64,000 nucleotides of DNA, taken from positions 1 to 64,000 of IMG/VR virus record IMGVR_UViG_3300046373_000136. One strand, given 5' to 3'. Both the position numbers and the translations under genes were made by a program. Shown in pieces: positions 50,295 to 59,843 of this stretch. Source of the stretch: a virus. The notes below the pieces were generated by a model. That model was not told the DNA's origin. It saw nothing but the letters and a program-made list of their open reading frames with translations, and did no database searches. Every line of letters begins with the position of its first letter. Position 1 is the stretch's first letter.

Positions 50295-52718
50295 TTACCG
50301 GCTAGTGCCGGGATTCTGTCGCCGGAAGTCTTCCGGGTACTGGGCATTCGGGTCTTCCCAGATGCCTACCTTTTTCGCCTTGGCACCGGCTTCTGCTTCA
50401 GCCAGTTTGGGATCATTCGAGTACCGTCGATACAACCAGGCTGCACCCTTTTCCAGCATCTTCTGATCCACGCCGACACCTTCGACTTCGATCTGGCAAT
50501 AGGACCGGGAGTCCTTGCCTTCACTCGATGATGGTGCCCGTGTGACACGCACGGTGACTTCCTTATTCTCGATCATGTCCTTGAGTATCTTCTTGGACTG
50601 TTCACCGAAGTTCTGGCTGGGCTTGCCGTATTGCATGTGCGCCACTTCCGGTGCATCGATACTGTCGATCCGGCAGTTCAACTTGTTGCCATCCTTGGTG
50701 GTCAGATTGGCGCCATCACCGTCACCGACATAGGTCACCATCGCCCGTTGTCCACCCGGCTTGGCTGCTTGAACAGCCGTAACCGGAGGAGACCAATTCA
50801 CATCCTTGGGAATCTCCACTGGGGAATTCGACTTTGAAGGGGCACTGGAACCAGAGATACTGACAAAGCTCGTTTCCTTTACCGTGGCAGCGTCATCACC
50901 TGGACGAGACAAGGCCGGAGCCACCTGATCCAGTGTGGGATTAACAGTGCCTCGGCCCCCTTCGACACTGGGGTTGGCCGGCAAGCTGTTACGCCGAGCC
51001 ATGGACACCATGTTGGCTGCACGGGTACCCGATTGCACATAGTTTGGGTCTTCGGCATAGCCACCTGCCTTCAGGCCGGAGAAATAAGCCTGGGCATCCT
51101 GGGTATTGAGGGCACCGGCATAGCGTCGATTGCCGAGTAGGGTACTGAAGTCATTGGCGAAACCATCGGCATCATTGTATTTCCGGTACTTGTCTACCGA
51201 GCCGTTCATGTTGTCCTTGGCTGCGACACCATTCCCGTTCTTGGAGAAGTCCTTGATATTGCCGAAGTTATTGGTGCCAGGGATGACGGACTTACCCCAG
51301 CCAGTTTCCAGGCCCCATTGACCGATGACGGCATCCACAGGCACGCCGAGCTGCTGCGCAACTCGCTCAGCCTGTGGTCCCACCTGTTTCATGAAGGCCG
51401 ATACCCGTTCTTGCTGGGTACCGGAAATGGGTGCAGTAGGTGTGCCTGAAGGCACATTACTTATTTCACTACTTTTTTTTTGAGCCTCCGTTAGCGCCGG
51501 TCCTGCGAAACTCGAACTTAATGGAGATAGTCGATCCGTGGTTGCCCGCAGCACTGCTTTGACTTCCTCAATTCGCTGCTTGTCCTGGTTCGATGTATTG
51601 TCTTGGCCGGTAACGGCTGACTTGTGGCCAAAGCGATTTTGCAGGATGTTGGCGAAGTCATCACCACGCCGGCTGAAACCGATAGCCAGTGGGTTATCCG
51701 TGGATTGTTCCACAGCCTTCAGTGCATCCGTGACGGAGATCGGCATCTTGATGGGCTTACCATCCTTATCCGTACCCACTTCGATACCACCATCACGGAA
51801 GTACTTGTTCAGGTTGTACAGGATGTCGCTCTGCTGCTTCTCATCGATACCCCGAGCTTTTAGCCCTTTCATCAGGGCTTCTTTACCTGCTTCGGTATCA
51901 AGTGTACCCGAAGCCATACCCGAGTTTTCAAGTAGTTGCTTGTAGGCTTCTTTCTTGCCCAGTTCCAGCTTGTCGTTCTGGGCCTTACGCAGAGCGGCAG
52001 CTTTCTCATCAGACTGTGCTTGATAGTGCAGTTTTTCTGCATCAGCACGGGTTTGTGCCACACCCAGTTGACCACGACTGATATCCACGTTGGCCGCAGA
52101 GTTTGCAATCTCGCCTTTGAGTTTATCCACCATCAATGGACGATCTGCTGTTTTCCAGTCGAACTCAGTATTAATCCGTTGATCCGAAGTGTTCTGACGG
52201 GTCAGATCACGCTTGAATGCAGCGATCTCATTGGCCTGTGGCATGGAGGGGAAGTTAGCCAGGATTTGATCTCCGGCCGCTGTATCACCCCGTAGATAGG
52301 CGGCTTTGGCTTGATCAGCCAGTGGTTGATGGGCCACCACATCCTGTTGGACACCAAACTGCTGTTCTTTGGTCAAGTTGTCACGCAGGATGCCAGGACG
52401 GGCATCTTCCGCAGCGTTGACTGCATTGCGGTCAAACTGGGCACCGAAGCCTGCCTTCATCTCAGCCAGTGCACCGGACTGTTGCAGAGCTGCCATTTCC
52501 TCTGGCGACTTCGCTCCCCGCAGTGCATCCATCAATGCCTGAGTATTGTTGACCTTCTGGTTCTGCCAGTTGGCATCCTGATTGTCAGTGACCATGCCCA
52601 GCGTCTTCTGTAGAGCAGCGAAGCCGGCATTAAGATCGGCACTAGCAAAGCGCATGGGTTGGGCAGCTTCAGCCGGCGTAGGGCCGGTGACATTGCGCCA
52701 GGTAATTGGCTCAGCCAT
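50295..52718 (-). CDS. Virion protein: GH73 glucosaminidase fused to staphylococcal-nuclease domain
   Basis: 807 residues. Residues 1-430 are a helical, Gln/Ala-rich structural part. Residues 439-575 resemble FlgJ-type beta-N-acetylglucosaminidases (GLETGWGKS, catalytic Glu 471; NNFGNIK; FSTLLGNRRY). Residues 659-800 are an SNase fold keeping every catalytic residue: D668 in GDGDG, R683, D688 and E691 in RIDSIDAPE, and R738, with the GAAWLYRRY and KKVGIW ends. It lies between internal-virion-type genes and vRNAP, so it is probably in the particle and ejected: the glucosaminidase would open peptidoglycan. The nuclease role is open. An A9 run lies in the linker at residues 413-416. Confidence 0.85.
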   Translation of the reverse strand: MAEPITWRNVTGPTPAEAAQPMRFASADLNAGFAALQKTLGMVTDNQDANWQNQKVNNTQALMDALRGAKSPEEMAALQQSGALAEMKAGFGAQFDRNAVNAAEDARPGILRDNLTKEQQFGVQQDVVAHQPLADQAKAAYLRGDTAAGDQILANFPSMPQANEIAAFKRDLTRQNTSDQRINTEFDWKTADRPLMVDKLKGEIANSAANVDISRGQLGVAQTRADAEKLHYQAQSDEKAAALRKAQNDKLELGKKEAYKQLLENSGMASGTLDTEAGKEALMKGLKARGIDEKQQSDILYNLNKYFRDGGIEVGTDKDGKPIKMPISVTDALKAVEQSTDNPLAIGFSRRGDDFANILQNRFGHKSAVTGQDNTSNQDKQRIEEVKAVLRATTDRLSPLSSSFAGPALTEAQKKSSEISNVPSGTPTAPISGTQQERVSAFMKQVGPQAERVAQQLGVPVDAVIGQWGLETGWGKSVIPGTNNFGNIKDFSKNGNGVAAKDNMNGSVDKYRKYNDADGFANDFSTLLGNRRYAGALNTQDAQAYFSGLKAGGYAEDPNYVQSGTRAANMVSMARRNSLPANPSVEGGRGTVNPTLDQVAPALSRPGDDAATVKETSFVSISGSSAPSKSNSPVEIPKDVNWSPPVTAVQAAKPGGQRAMVTYVGDGDGANLTTKDGNKLNCRIDSIDAPEVAHMQYGKPSQNFGEQSKKILKDMIENKEVTVRVTRAPSSSEGKDSRSYCQIEVEGVGVDQKMLEKGAAWLYRRYSNDPKLAEAEAGAKAKKVGIWEDPNAQYPEDFRRQNPGTSR

Positions 52719-53293
52719 TATTTGACTCCGTTCTTATCCATGTACGAACCCACCGATTCGTAGGCATTTGGATTGGCAGCAACCCGAGCACGCTGACGGT
52801 CTTCCAGTCGGGTGTTCGTGGTCTGCTTCTGGGCACCGTAGTTCAGGTCGAACTGGCGTTGGCCTTCAGCGAGCTGCTTCTTGGCCAAGCCGTACTGCTG
52901 CATGCCCATGAACAAGGAAGCAGCACCCTGGAGAGCACCCAGTCCAAGCCCACCAGCACCCAGTGTCTTGGAACCATCCGCATTGGTGCCACCCAGGATC
53001 ATTTTCATCCAGTCGGTACCACCACCTGCACCACCTGCCGGTGCAGCGAATTGGCTGGCAATGTCCGTACCCACAGGCGACATCCCATAGTTCATCTGAC
53101 CCAGGTTGGAGCCAGAGAGATCGAATCCTTTGCCGTTGTCACCCATGTAATTGACAGATGGCAATAGCGAATTGGGGTCTGTCGGAATCGACATGTTCGG
53201 GTCCACTGGAGCGGCACCGTAATTCATTAGGCCGGACAGGTAACCGTTATTGCCAAAGCTGCCCGAAGGCATTGGCGAAGATGGGTAACTCAT
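52718..53293 (-). CDS. Small internal virion/structural protein (191 aa)
   Basis: The N-terminal 110 residues are Gly/Ser/Pro/Asn-rich and flexible. The C-terminus (ALQGAASLFMGMQQYGLAKKQLAEG ... RLEDRQRARVAANP) is a helical segment of a type common in short-tailed-phage internal or ejection proteins. It overlaps both neighbours by 1-4 bases and sits between structural genes. Probably a minor virion component. Confidence 0.68.
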   Translation of the reverse strand: MSYPSSPMPSGSFGNNGYLSGLMNYGAAPVDPNMSIPTDPNSLLPSVNYMGDNGKGFDLSGSNLGQMNYGMSPVGTDIASQFAAPAGGAGGGTDWMKMILGGTNADGSKTLGAGGLGLGALQGAASLFMGMQQYGLAKKQLAEGQRQFDLNYGAQKQTTNTRLEDRQRARVAANPNAYESVGSYMDKNGVK

Positions 53294-55554
53294 TTTTGTT
53301 CTCCGATGGTGTCAGATAAAGTAGGGAGGGATAACGACCTTTCGACATAATTGCCCACCGCGTCAATTCCTATCATACCAATGTTTCCGGCATGAATAGT
53401 TCTGTTGAAGTAATCTTCTGGTGGCTCACCGAAGATGATGAACGGGGCGAACTTGTTATCGTCGTCAAGTAGCTTGTTAGCAACAGCAAGTTGGGCATCG
53501 AGTGCCTTGGCTTGACCAGACAGGTCTGACATTTCCTCTTGAATCTTGGTCATGTCGCTTTTCAGGGTTTCCGTAATGGCCTTGCTCAGTCCTTGTCCGA
53601 CTTGCAAAAGGTCTTTGGCAAACGGCATTTGCTGTGACAGGTTGGCTCCCAACTCATCCCCGAACTTGGCGCTAATACCGTAGGCTATGGCAATGATGGC
53701 CACCAGGAAGGCAACCTTGACACCTGCAACCTTGATGAACAGCTTGAATGCCACAGCCGTGACAAGGTATTCAAGACCGGTCATGACCACAGCAAGCAGA
53801 ATTTGTTCGGCTGTCAGGGTAGCGGTAGCCGCTACAAACGCTTCCAGCGTGGCACCACCGTCATACACTGCAATTGCCAGAGCCACCACCAGGATAAAGA
53901 ACTGGAAGAAGCTGGACTGGTACCAGGACAGATGGACGGTCACCCGTGCATTGAAGATGAAATGCAGGCTGCGGCTATACAGTTCTTCCCGCTTGCGCAG
54001 GGAGAAGTGCTTGGTCACATTCAGATCGAGCGGGATCAACAGCACATCACTGCGATCTTCCGGGGTATCCCCGTCAGCCGTGACACCGTAATCCCCATAG
54101 ATGAAGTAGCGCACCGACAGGCCGAAGACGAAGATTTCTTCGTAGTAGCCGGGTTGCACTTGCTTGCGGTAGTAGTGCGATGGCACCGGGTAGAACTGGT
54201 CAAACGTGTAAGCACCGCCTTCGGTTTCCTGTGTCACGCTGTACTTGAAGCTCAGGGCCATTTCACCCGAGCTGTAGGTACCGACAGGTCCAATCGTACC
54301 CACATAAGCACGTTTGTAGATGCCCATGTTCGACAAAGAGAGTTTGAAACGAGCATCCTGAATTATCAGAGCCGAGTTCGTGATAAGTGGACCTACCGTA
54401 TCCGGATTTAGGTCTTCATGGTTCACGTCCCACACCTGACCACCACTGTCGATGAAGGTGCTGTCGAAATACTCGTACAGGTACCGCTGTTCCAGCGGGT
54501 TAGTGCTGTCGGCTTCCACTGACCACATCAGCATCGCCTGTTCGACGTTTTCAATGTCCGGGCTTTGATGGATGCTGTCGCAAATGGCGTCATAGTCCAT
54601 GTGGATTTTCTTCAGCATCTTCTTCGCAGTCTTGTAGCCGGGATCATTCTTGTCCTCGTTGCCCTTGACCTTGTTGTAACGGAAGTACACCCACGGGAAG
54701 TAGGAACCGGCCTGATTGAAGGCAGGATTGAACACGTTGTCCAGCGTGGGCCAGGTACCAGAGCCGACCTTGTAACGCCACCAGCCGTAGTTGGTGTTTC
54801 CCTGGTTGCGGTAGAGCGTCTGGAAGTACTGGTCAGCCGAATTCAAGCCAGGAAACCCGATGTCCTGATCCATGATGACCATTTCGCTGCTGTAGTCGAT
54901 CACAGTGACCGGGTTACCGTTGTCACCACCACCTTCGAGATGCGAACCACTGGGCCAGGAATAGTACAGCCAGATTTTGATGCTGTTGTTTGCTGCCCCG
55001 TTGTCGATCTGGACCGTGAAACGTTCCGGGTTGACCAGCACCGAATGGTTCACCAGCGAGTCCTGTGGCAGCGAATCGTAGGTGGTCTGATTCATTATCA
55101 GGTACACCACGGCCAACGATACATCTACACCTTTTTCCAATGATGGATTGATGAGCTTTAGCGTAATCGGATTGAGGTTGTAGCGCAGATCAATTAGGTT
55201 GAAGGCTTCGAACCAGAAGTTGTACTGGGCCACGGAGTTGCGGATAACCGTCATCTCCTGTCCATAGATATCGAGCAGCACTGCCTTGACCAGATTGCCG
55301 CCACCGGTCTGAGATACACCGGAACCATGTGGCAGACCATAGGTGTACTTGTCCCGGCCATACTTGAAGAAGGGACGGGCCGTGAAGCCGATCCCATTCA
55401 CCATGTCTTCGAGGATGTAATCCGAGGTCTCACCGTGCGCAAAGATCGACTTGATCGTGCCGGACTTGACTGAGGAAATGAACTTGTTGTCGGCCACCAC
55501 CCGGTTTGCTGTGGTGCTGACGTATGTCTCATCGCTTCCGCTGAATAAACCCAT
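53290..55554 (-). CDS. Large virion protein with C-terminal membrane-like helices (754 aa)
   Basis: The N-terminal 550 residues are Tyr/Phe/Asp-rich and beta-structured. About residues 555-645 contain three hydrophobic segments (FFQFFILVVALAIAVYD, QILLAVVMTGLEYLV, VAFLVAIIAIAYGI), followed by a coiled coil. This suits a virion protein that inserts in the host membrane during DNA delivery. It occupies an N4 gp52-gp53-like position. No enzymatic motif seen. Confidence 0.68.
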   Translation of the reverse strand: MGLFSGSDETYVSTTANRVVADNKFISSVKSGTIKSIFAHGETSDYILEDMVNGIGFTARPFFKYGRDKYTYGLPHGSGVSQTGGGNLVKAVLLDIYGQEMTVIRNSVAQYNFWFEAFNLIDLRYNLNPITLKLINPSLEKGVDVSLAVVYLIMNQTTYDSLPQDSLVNHSVLVNPERFTVQIDNGAANNSIKIWLYYSWPSGSHLEGGGDNGNPVTVIDYSSEMVIMDQDIGFPGLNSADQYFQTLYRNQGNTNYGWWRYKVGSGTWPTLDNVFNPAFNQAGSYFPWVYFRYNKVKGNEDKNDPGYKTAKKMLKKIHMDYDAICDSIHQSPDIENVEQAMLMWSVEADSTNPLEQRYLYEYFDSTFIDSGGQVWDVNHEDLNPDTVGPLITNSALIIQDARFKLSLSNMGIYKRAYVGTIGPVGTYSSGEMALSFKYSVTQETEGGAYTFDQFYPVPSHYYRKQVQPGYYEEIFVFGLSVRYFIYGDYGVTADGDTPEDRSDVLLIPLDLNVTKHFSLRKREELYSRSLHFIFNARVTVHLSWYQSSFFQFFILVVALAIAVYDGGATLEAFVAATATLTAEQILLAVVMTGLEYLVTAVAFKLFIKVAGVKVAFLVAIIAIAYGISAKFGDELGANLSQQMPFAKDLLQVGQGLSKAITETLKSDMTKIQEEMSDLSGQAKALDAQLAVANKLLDDDNKFAPFIIFGEPPEDYFNRTIHAGNIGMIGIDAVGNYVERSLSLPTLSDTIGEQK

Positions 55555-55565
55555 GGCCTACCTTT

Positions 55566-55593
55566 AATAAAAAGGGGAGCACGCAGCTCCCCT
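55566..55593 (-). terminator. Rho-independent terminator inside the late block
   Basis: On the minus strand AGGGGAGC pairs with GCTCCCCT (loop 5) and is followed by TTTTTAT. It lies between the coiled-coil gene and the 754-residue gene and may lower expression of the downstream ejection proteins relative to capsid genes. Confidence 0.82.
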
Positions 55594-55615
55594 ATTCCTG
55601 CTCAATAACGGCTAC

Positions 55616-56731
55616 TTAGACGCCTGTTACACCAGCTTGACGGAGCATTTGCAGCACAACTGAACCAATGACCGGATCGGACAGGCCATTCGTACTGTCA
55701 GCCACCGTGGCTTCGTCTGTAGTACGGCGTACCTTCCAGGTATCAGTCATGATCTGTGCTGCCTTCTGCAAGGCATCACTTTCAAATCCTTTGGCCTGGG
55801 CTGCATAGAGCGTCATTTGTCGGCCGAGGACTGAAAGGCTACCTGCCACGTTATCAATGGTCTGTGCCCGTTCCGTTTCACGTTTCTGGGCAATCAGCAA
55901 GACTTCTGCTTCAATCCGGGTACGTGTCACGATCTCAGTCTGAATCTCAGCTTGCATCTTCAGGATTTGCTGATCAATCAACTGGCCCTGTTTCACTGCT
56001 TGTTGCACCTGTGCCGTAATCAAAGGCAACTGCGCTGACAGATTCAGGACTTCCTGGATGATCTTCTTACGTTGCTCGATGCTGGTCAGCAGTTCATCCC
56101 GTGCGTTCAGGATTTGCTGATCAATGAGTTCACCACGCTTCTGCATTTCCACAACTTGTGCTTGGATCAGCGGCAGTTGGGCTTGCAGGTTCAGGATTTC
56201 CTGGGTCAGCTTTTCTCGTTGCTTGGCCGAGGTCAGCAGTTCGTCAATCAGGTTGGTGCGTTGCTGATTGATGAGCAGGGTTTGCGCTTCGATCTGCAAT
56301 TTCTGTGCAGCGAGGTTCGCAATTTCTTGGTCCAGCTTCAGGCGTTGCTTGGCACTGGTTAGGAGATCATCTACGAGGTTTGCCTTTTGTTGGATGACCA
56401 GGGCAGTCTGGGCTTCGGTCTGTAGGATCGAGGCTTCGGCTTGCCGTTGCTGGATGATAGCCAGCTTGATCTGTTCTTCCTTCAGCTCGTTTTCGAGCGT
56501 GACGCTACGTTGTTGCAGGGTGAACTGTAACGAGGTATTGAGCACAGCTTGCAGGCCACCTAGATAGACCTGGGCGTATTCCGGTCCCTTGATGCGGTTC
56601 TTGTCATACTCCCCATCAATGTGAACCTTGAAGGCACGCATGAGGGTATCGAACGTGCCATCCCCGTCCAGCGTAGCTTGGGTCAAGCTCGCTGTTCGAA
56701 CGGATGGATCAATGGGTTGCATGTCAATCAT
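55616..56731 (-). CDS. Coiled-coil structural protein with internal repeats (371 aa; N4 gp54-like)
   Basis: From about residue 85 to 280 a unit of about 36 residues recurs four to five times: LLTSAKQRxKLxQEIxNLxAQ followed by a Q-rich helix and LI(D/N)QQ. This gives one long coiled coil rich in Gln, Leu and Ile. It resembles the N4-like structural proteins encoded between the capsid and the ejection proteins. Probably an elongated virion or scaffold-like component. Confidence 0.75.
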   Translation of the reverse strand: MIDMQPIDPSVRTASLTQATLDGDGTFDTLMRAFKVHIDGEYDKNRIKGPEYAQVYLGGLQAVLNTSLQFTLQQRSVTLENELKEEQIKLAIIQQRQAEASILQTEAQTALVIQQKANLVDDLLTSAKQRLKLDQEIANLAAQKLQIEAQTLLINQQRTNLIDELLTSAKQREKLTQEILNLQAQLPLIQAQVVEMQKRGELIDQQILNARDELLTSIEQRKKIIQEVLNLSAQLPLITAQVQQAVKQGQLIDQQILKMQAEIQTEIVTRTRIEAEVLLIAQKRETERAQTIDNVAGSLSVLGRQMTLYAAQAKGFESDALQKAAQIMTDTWKVRRTTDEATVADSTNGLSDPVIGSVVLQMLRQAGVTGV

Positions 56732-56747
56732 GGTGGTCCTGGTCTAA

Positions 56748-57338
56748 TTAATCGTCAGTTGCACGGGACAGTGCTTGGCGCTGGGCCAGTTCAGCAATTT
56801 CAGCCTTGGTCAGTGGGGGCAGGACTTCGATACCGAATTCCTTGATGAGCTTGGCCTTGCGTACCTTGTTGCCGCGTTCGTCCTTCTTCGTGATGAAGAC
56901 TTGGCATTCACGGGCACGGAGCTGGTTGAGCAGGATTTGTGGTACGTGGTAGCCATCGTCGCCGGTATTGAACGGGACATACTTGGTCACGGAACCAATG
57001 AGGGAATTACCTACGGTGAAGATTTCGCCTTCCCATTCCTTCTTGGCCGGGTTGAGGCAGGAGACACGGATACGCACCAGGGCCAGGGCTTCATCTTTGA
57101 TGCGCCGGCGCTTCTGAGCGATGGTTTCTTCAACTGCTTCCTTGGGCTGAGCATTGTCATCGTCTGCTTCCGTGGTGTCATGCTTGACACCAGCCAGCCG
57201 ATCATTCACCTTGGTCTTCAGCGATTCCAGCTTGATGTTGGGGTGGTACTTGATGCCAAGTACGTCAGCACGCTGTTTCAGGTTTTCGAGTTCGTCTTCG
57301 ACTAATTCAACGGTGTCATCGTTTTCGATTATGGACAT
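56748..57338 (-). CDS. Structural/assembly protein (196 aa; N4 gp55-like position)
   Basis: Acidic N-terminal 90 residues with a coiled coil, then a compact domain (RVSCLNPAKKEWEGEIFTVGNSLIGSVTKYVPF) and a Lys-rich end. It is encoded directly downstream of the capsid gene, as in N4-like phages. Exact role unknown; perhaps a head decoration or assembly factor. Confidence 0.68.
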   Translation of the reverse strand: MSIIENDDTVELVEDELENLKQRADVLGIKYHPNIKLESLKTKVNDRLAGVKHDTTEADDDNAQPKEAVEETIAQKRRRIKDEALALVRIRVSCLNPAKKEWEGEIFTVGNSLIGSVTKYVPFNTGDDGYHVPQILLNQLRARECQVFITKKDERGNKVRKAKLIKEFGIEVLPPLTKAEIAELAQRQALSRATDD

Positions 57339-57368
57339 TGCGTATTCTCTTTGGGTTGGATAAGGAAC

Positions 57369-57398
57369 GGGGAGTTGGTCCGTAGGACCACACTCCCC
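57369..57398 (-). terminator. Hairpin downstream of the capsid gene
   Basis: GGGGAG pairs with CTCCCC, and within it TGGTCC pairs with GGACCA (loop 3). No long T-run follows on the minus strand. It may partly terminate or protect the abundant capsid mRNA. Confidence 0.6.
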
Positions 57399-57406
57399 TG
57401 GCCTAA

Positions 57407-58573
57407 TTACAGGCGTGCGACGGTCTTGATCAGGGCGATACGCTCAGGGCGCAGAGCCATGAAGCCGTAGTACCACTTGATCGACATGAAGCCGGTTTCA
57501 CCGTATGGGTCCAGACGGTCAGCCGTTTCACGACCAGGCTTCTTGTGGGTGATGGTGAACTTCACCGTCTTGCCATCGGTTTGGAAGCCGATGGTGGTGA
57601 ACGATTCGTCACCGACAACCAGCATCGGGAAGATGTCGAACTTGTTGGCGGTCTCGTAGTTCGCGCTGTCGGCCGAAGCGTCAGCACCGGCACCAGCCCA
57701 CTTCATCATTTCCGGCACAACGACCAGACGGAACTTGCCGACCGTGCCTTCTTCGCCACGCAGCGGCTCACCACCGGCTACATAGTGTTGAACGGGGATG
57801 AAGGCTGCATTGTCATGCAGGTCTTTCATGCGTTCGAAGGTTGGGAGCAGTTCGCTGCCGATGTACATCACGCGGCAAGCCGGGATGGTCTTGGTGTCCA
57901 CCATGCGCGAACCGGTGATGACCTTGGTGTGTTTCGGCGTACGGTTCTGATCCAGATCGATCGACAGATGCATCAGATCGCTGTAGGTGACCAGATCGTC
58001 GGCACCCATGGTGACGTTCGAGGTTGCGTTACCCGCAAACTTGATGATGCCAGCACTGTTGATCAGATCGATTTGCAGGCAGTCTTCGGTGATCTCGTTC
58101 GCGCCACGCAGCATTTCGCGGTTGACGTGCATTTCCAGCTCGGCATCCGAATCGAAGTCCAGGGATTCCTGGGTGTATTCATCGAAGAAACCGAACTTCT
58201 CGAAGGTGCCTTCGAGTTCGACGCGCTTGAAGCCGACACGGTTCACACGACCACCGGTCTCGGACAGCACTGGCAGCTTGCCGGAAATGGTGCCGATGTC
58301 TTTGCTCGAACCGTACAGGTTGCCGTTGGCGATAGTCACGCCGGCTGCATTGATACCCTGGTCATTGATGTTGCGATCGTCCAGCAGGGGCAGGTAGTGG
58401 TAACGCTTGATCTTCTTGCCCATGTTCTTTGGCATGGAAGTCACGTCAGCCAGTTGGCCGAAGTACTGTTCCTTCGCCAGCTCGATGAGAGCTTTCTTGA
58501 TGAAAAAGTGCGGGTTGAGCTGGGTTGCACCGATGGTCGATGGGACCGTTTCGGGAGCGTTATATTGGCGCAT
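57407..58573 (-). CDS. Major capsid protein (N4 gp56-like)
   Basis: 388 residues, near N4 gp56 (401). The N-terminus ([21 protein letters not shown]) and the following [20 protein letters not shown] segment match the N4-type HK97-fold capsid family. It is encoded after portal, a small protein and the scaffold, the usual order. Forms the head shell. Confidence 0.9.
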   Translation of the reverse strand: MRQYNAPETVPSTIGATQLNPHFFIKKALIELAKEQYFGQLADVTSMPKNMGKKIKRYHYLPLLDDRNINDQGINAAGVTIANGNLYGSSKDIGTISGKLPVLSETGGRVNRVGFKRVELEGTFEKFGFFDEYTQESLDFDSDAELEMHVNREMLRGANEITEDCLQIDLINSAGIIKFAGNATSNVTMGADDLVTYSDLMHLSIDLDQNRTPKHTKVITGSRMVDTKTIPACRVMYIGSELLPTFERMKDLHDNAAFIPVQHYVAGGEPLRGEEGTVGKFRLVVVPEMMKWAGAGADASADSANYETANKFDIFPMLVVGDESFTTIGFQTDGKTVKFTITHKKPGRETADRLDPYGETGFMSIKWYYGFMALRPERIALIKTVARL

Positions 58574-58607
58574 GATGTGCTTTCAAAAGTAGGGGCAGGA
58601 TATGTGT

Positions 58608-59843
58608 TCAAATGCCCAGCTTGGCGAAGTCAGCATCGGACATGTTCAGGGGATCGAAATCCTTGCCTGGTCCGGTCTTGCTGTTGTTCGTCACGACTGG
58701 ACGGTTGGAGCTTGCAGCTCGCCTTTTTGCATTCAACGTGTCGTCATTGGCCTTCGGAGATTTTGGTGGCTCGACTACCTTCGGCGCAGCAGGGATTTCC
58801 TTCTTCTCCTGGGTGCTACCCTGGAACAGATGGTTGAATCCACCGCGCTCTTGTATCGCGTCACCAATTTGCTTGTAGGCTTTCAACATCGGCACATTCT
58901 TCAAGCGACCCAGAGTGACCTCGTTCTGGAGTTCGGCCATGATCACGCCATAGACACCACTGTTCATGTGGCTGTCCAGGACGCGCAGGATGCCTGGCTC
59001 CTTCTGGATTTCACTCTTGCTTGCATGGTCCAACTCTTTAGTGACGAGAGTGATCAGCTCTCCTACTTTCGGGGAATCTTTGAGGTCTTCCATGACCTCA
59101 TCCAAATCCATTTCGGCGTCACTAACGTCGTAGGTTGCCTGCTTGTATTCGCCTGCTTTTTCAGCATCCAGATCCATGGGATCGATGCCGCTTTCTTTGA
59201 TCAGCTTGTTGACTGCACCGGGGGCATTGCCCATTAGGTCAATCATGTAGCTAATCTTTTCCTGGCTGAGCAGACCGGCTGATTCCAGGGTCTTCAACAG
59301 CTTCAGATTCGGTTTCAGTGCTTGCATCTTCTTGCTGTAGTTCGCACCCATTTGCATCAGGGCTTTGGCGTCATCTACAGACTTGACCGTGAAGTCACGG
59401 CCATTGGCTTTGAAGGGTGCCAGCAGTTTTTCGTATTCAACTTTGTAATCGATGACGGGTTCAGTTCCAGCAGGCTTGGCTTCTTCCTTGCCAGCCTTGT
59501 CATCGGTTACAGCGGGAGAGGTTGTTTTCTCTGTTCCCGTTTTCTGTTCTTTGCCTTCGGGCGACTTCCCAGTCGCTGTGCCAGCGCCCGGTTCGTCGGC
59601 CTCGGCCAGTGGATTCGTGGTATCGGTGGAAGCTGGGTCACCTTTGGCAGCAGCGGGATCGGCTGCTTCATCAGGGTCAGTACCCGTTGCAGCATCATTG
59701 TCACCGTCATTTTGATCATCGGTAGCATCGTGTTGGCTTTCATCTTCCACTTCGGCAACTTGGGCTACGGCCGGTGCATCGGTAGGCATCGGGGCATTCA
59801 GGAAGTCCTCATCGGACATTTCCAGGGCGTCGAGATCAGCCAT
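58608..59843 (-). CDS. Probable scaffolding / head assembly protein (411 aa; N4 gp57-like)
   Basis: The first 150 residues are very acidic and low-complexity (DEDFLNAPM, many Asp/Glu/Ala/Pro), then a helical middle and a basic C-terminal tail. That layout and the place just upstream of the capsid gene are typical of scaffolding proteins. No protease motif is visible. Confidence 0.72.
   Translation of the reverse strand: MADLDALEMSDEDFLNAPMPTDAPAVAQVAEVEDESQHDATDDQNDGDNDAATGTDPDEAADPAAAKGDPASTDTTNPLAEADEPGAGTATGKSPEGKEQKTGTEKTTSPAVTDDKAGKEEAKPAGTEPVIDYKVEYEKLLAPFKANGRDFTVKSVDDAKALMQMGANYSKKMQALKPNLKLLKTLESAGLLSQEKISYMIDLMGNAPGAVNKLIKESGIDPMDLDAEKAGEYKQATYDVSDAEMDLDEVMEDLKDSPKVGELITLVTKELDHASKSEIQKEPGILRVLDSHMNSGVYGVIMAELQNEVTLGRLKNVPMLKAYKQIGDAIQERGGFNHLFQGSTQEKKEIPAAPKVVEPPKSPKANDDTLNAKRRAASSNRPVVTNNSKTGPGKDFDPLNMSDADFAKLGI

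Noticed and set aside
57545-58837. 430-codon plus-strand frame over the capsid gene
   Set aside because: Antisense to the major capsid and scaffold genes, with no start signal and no recognisable domain.
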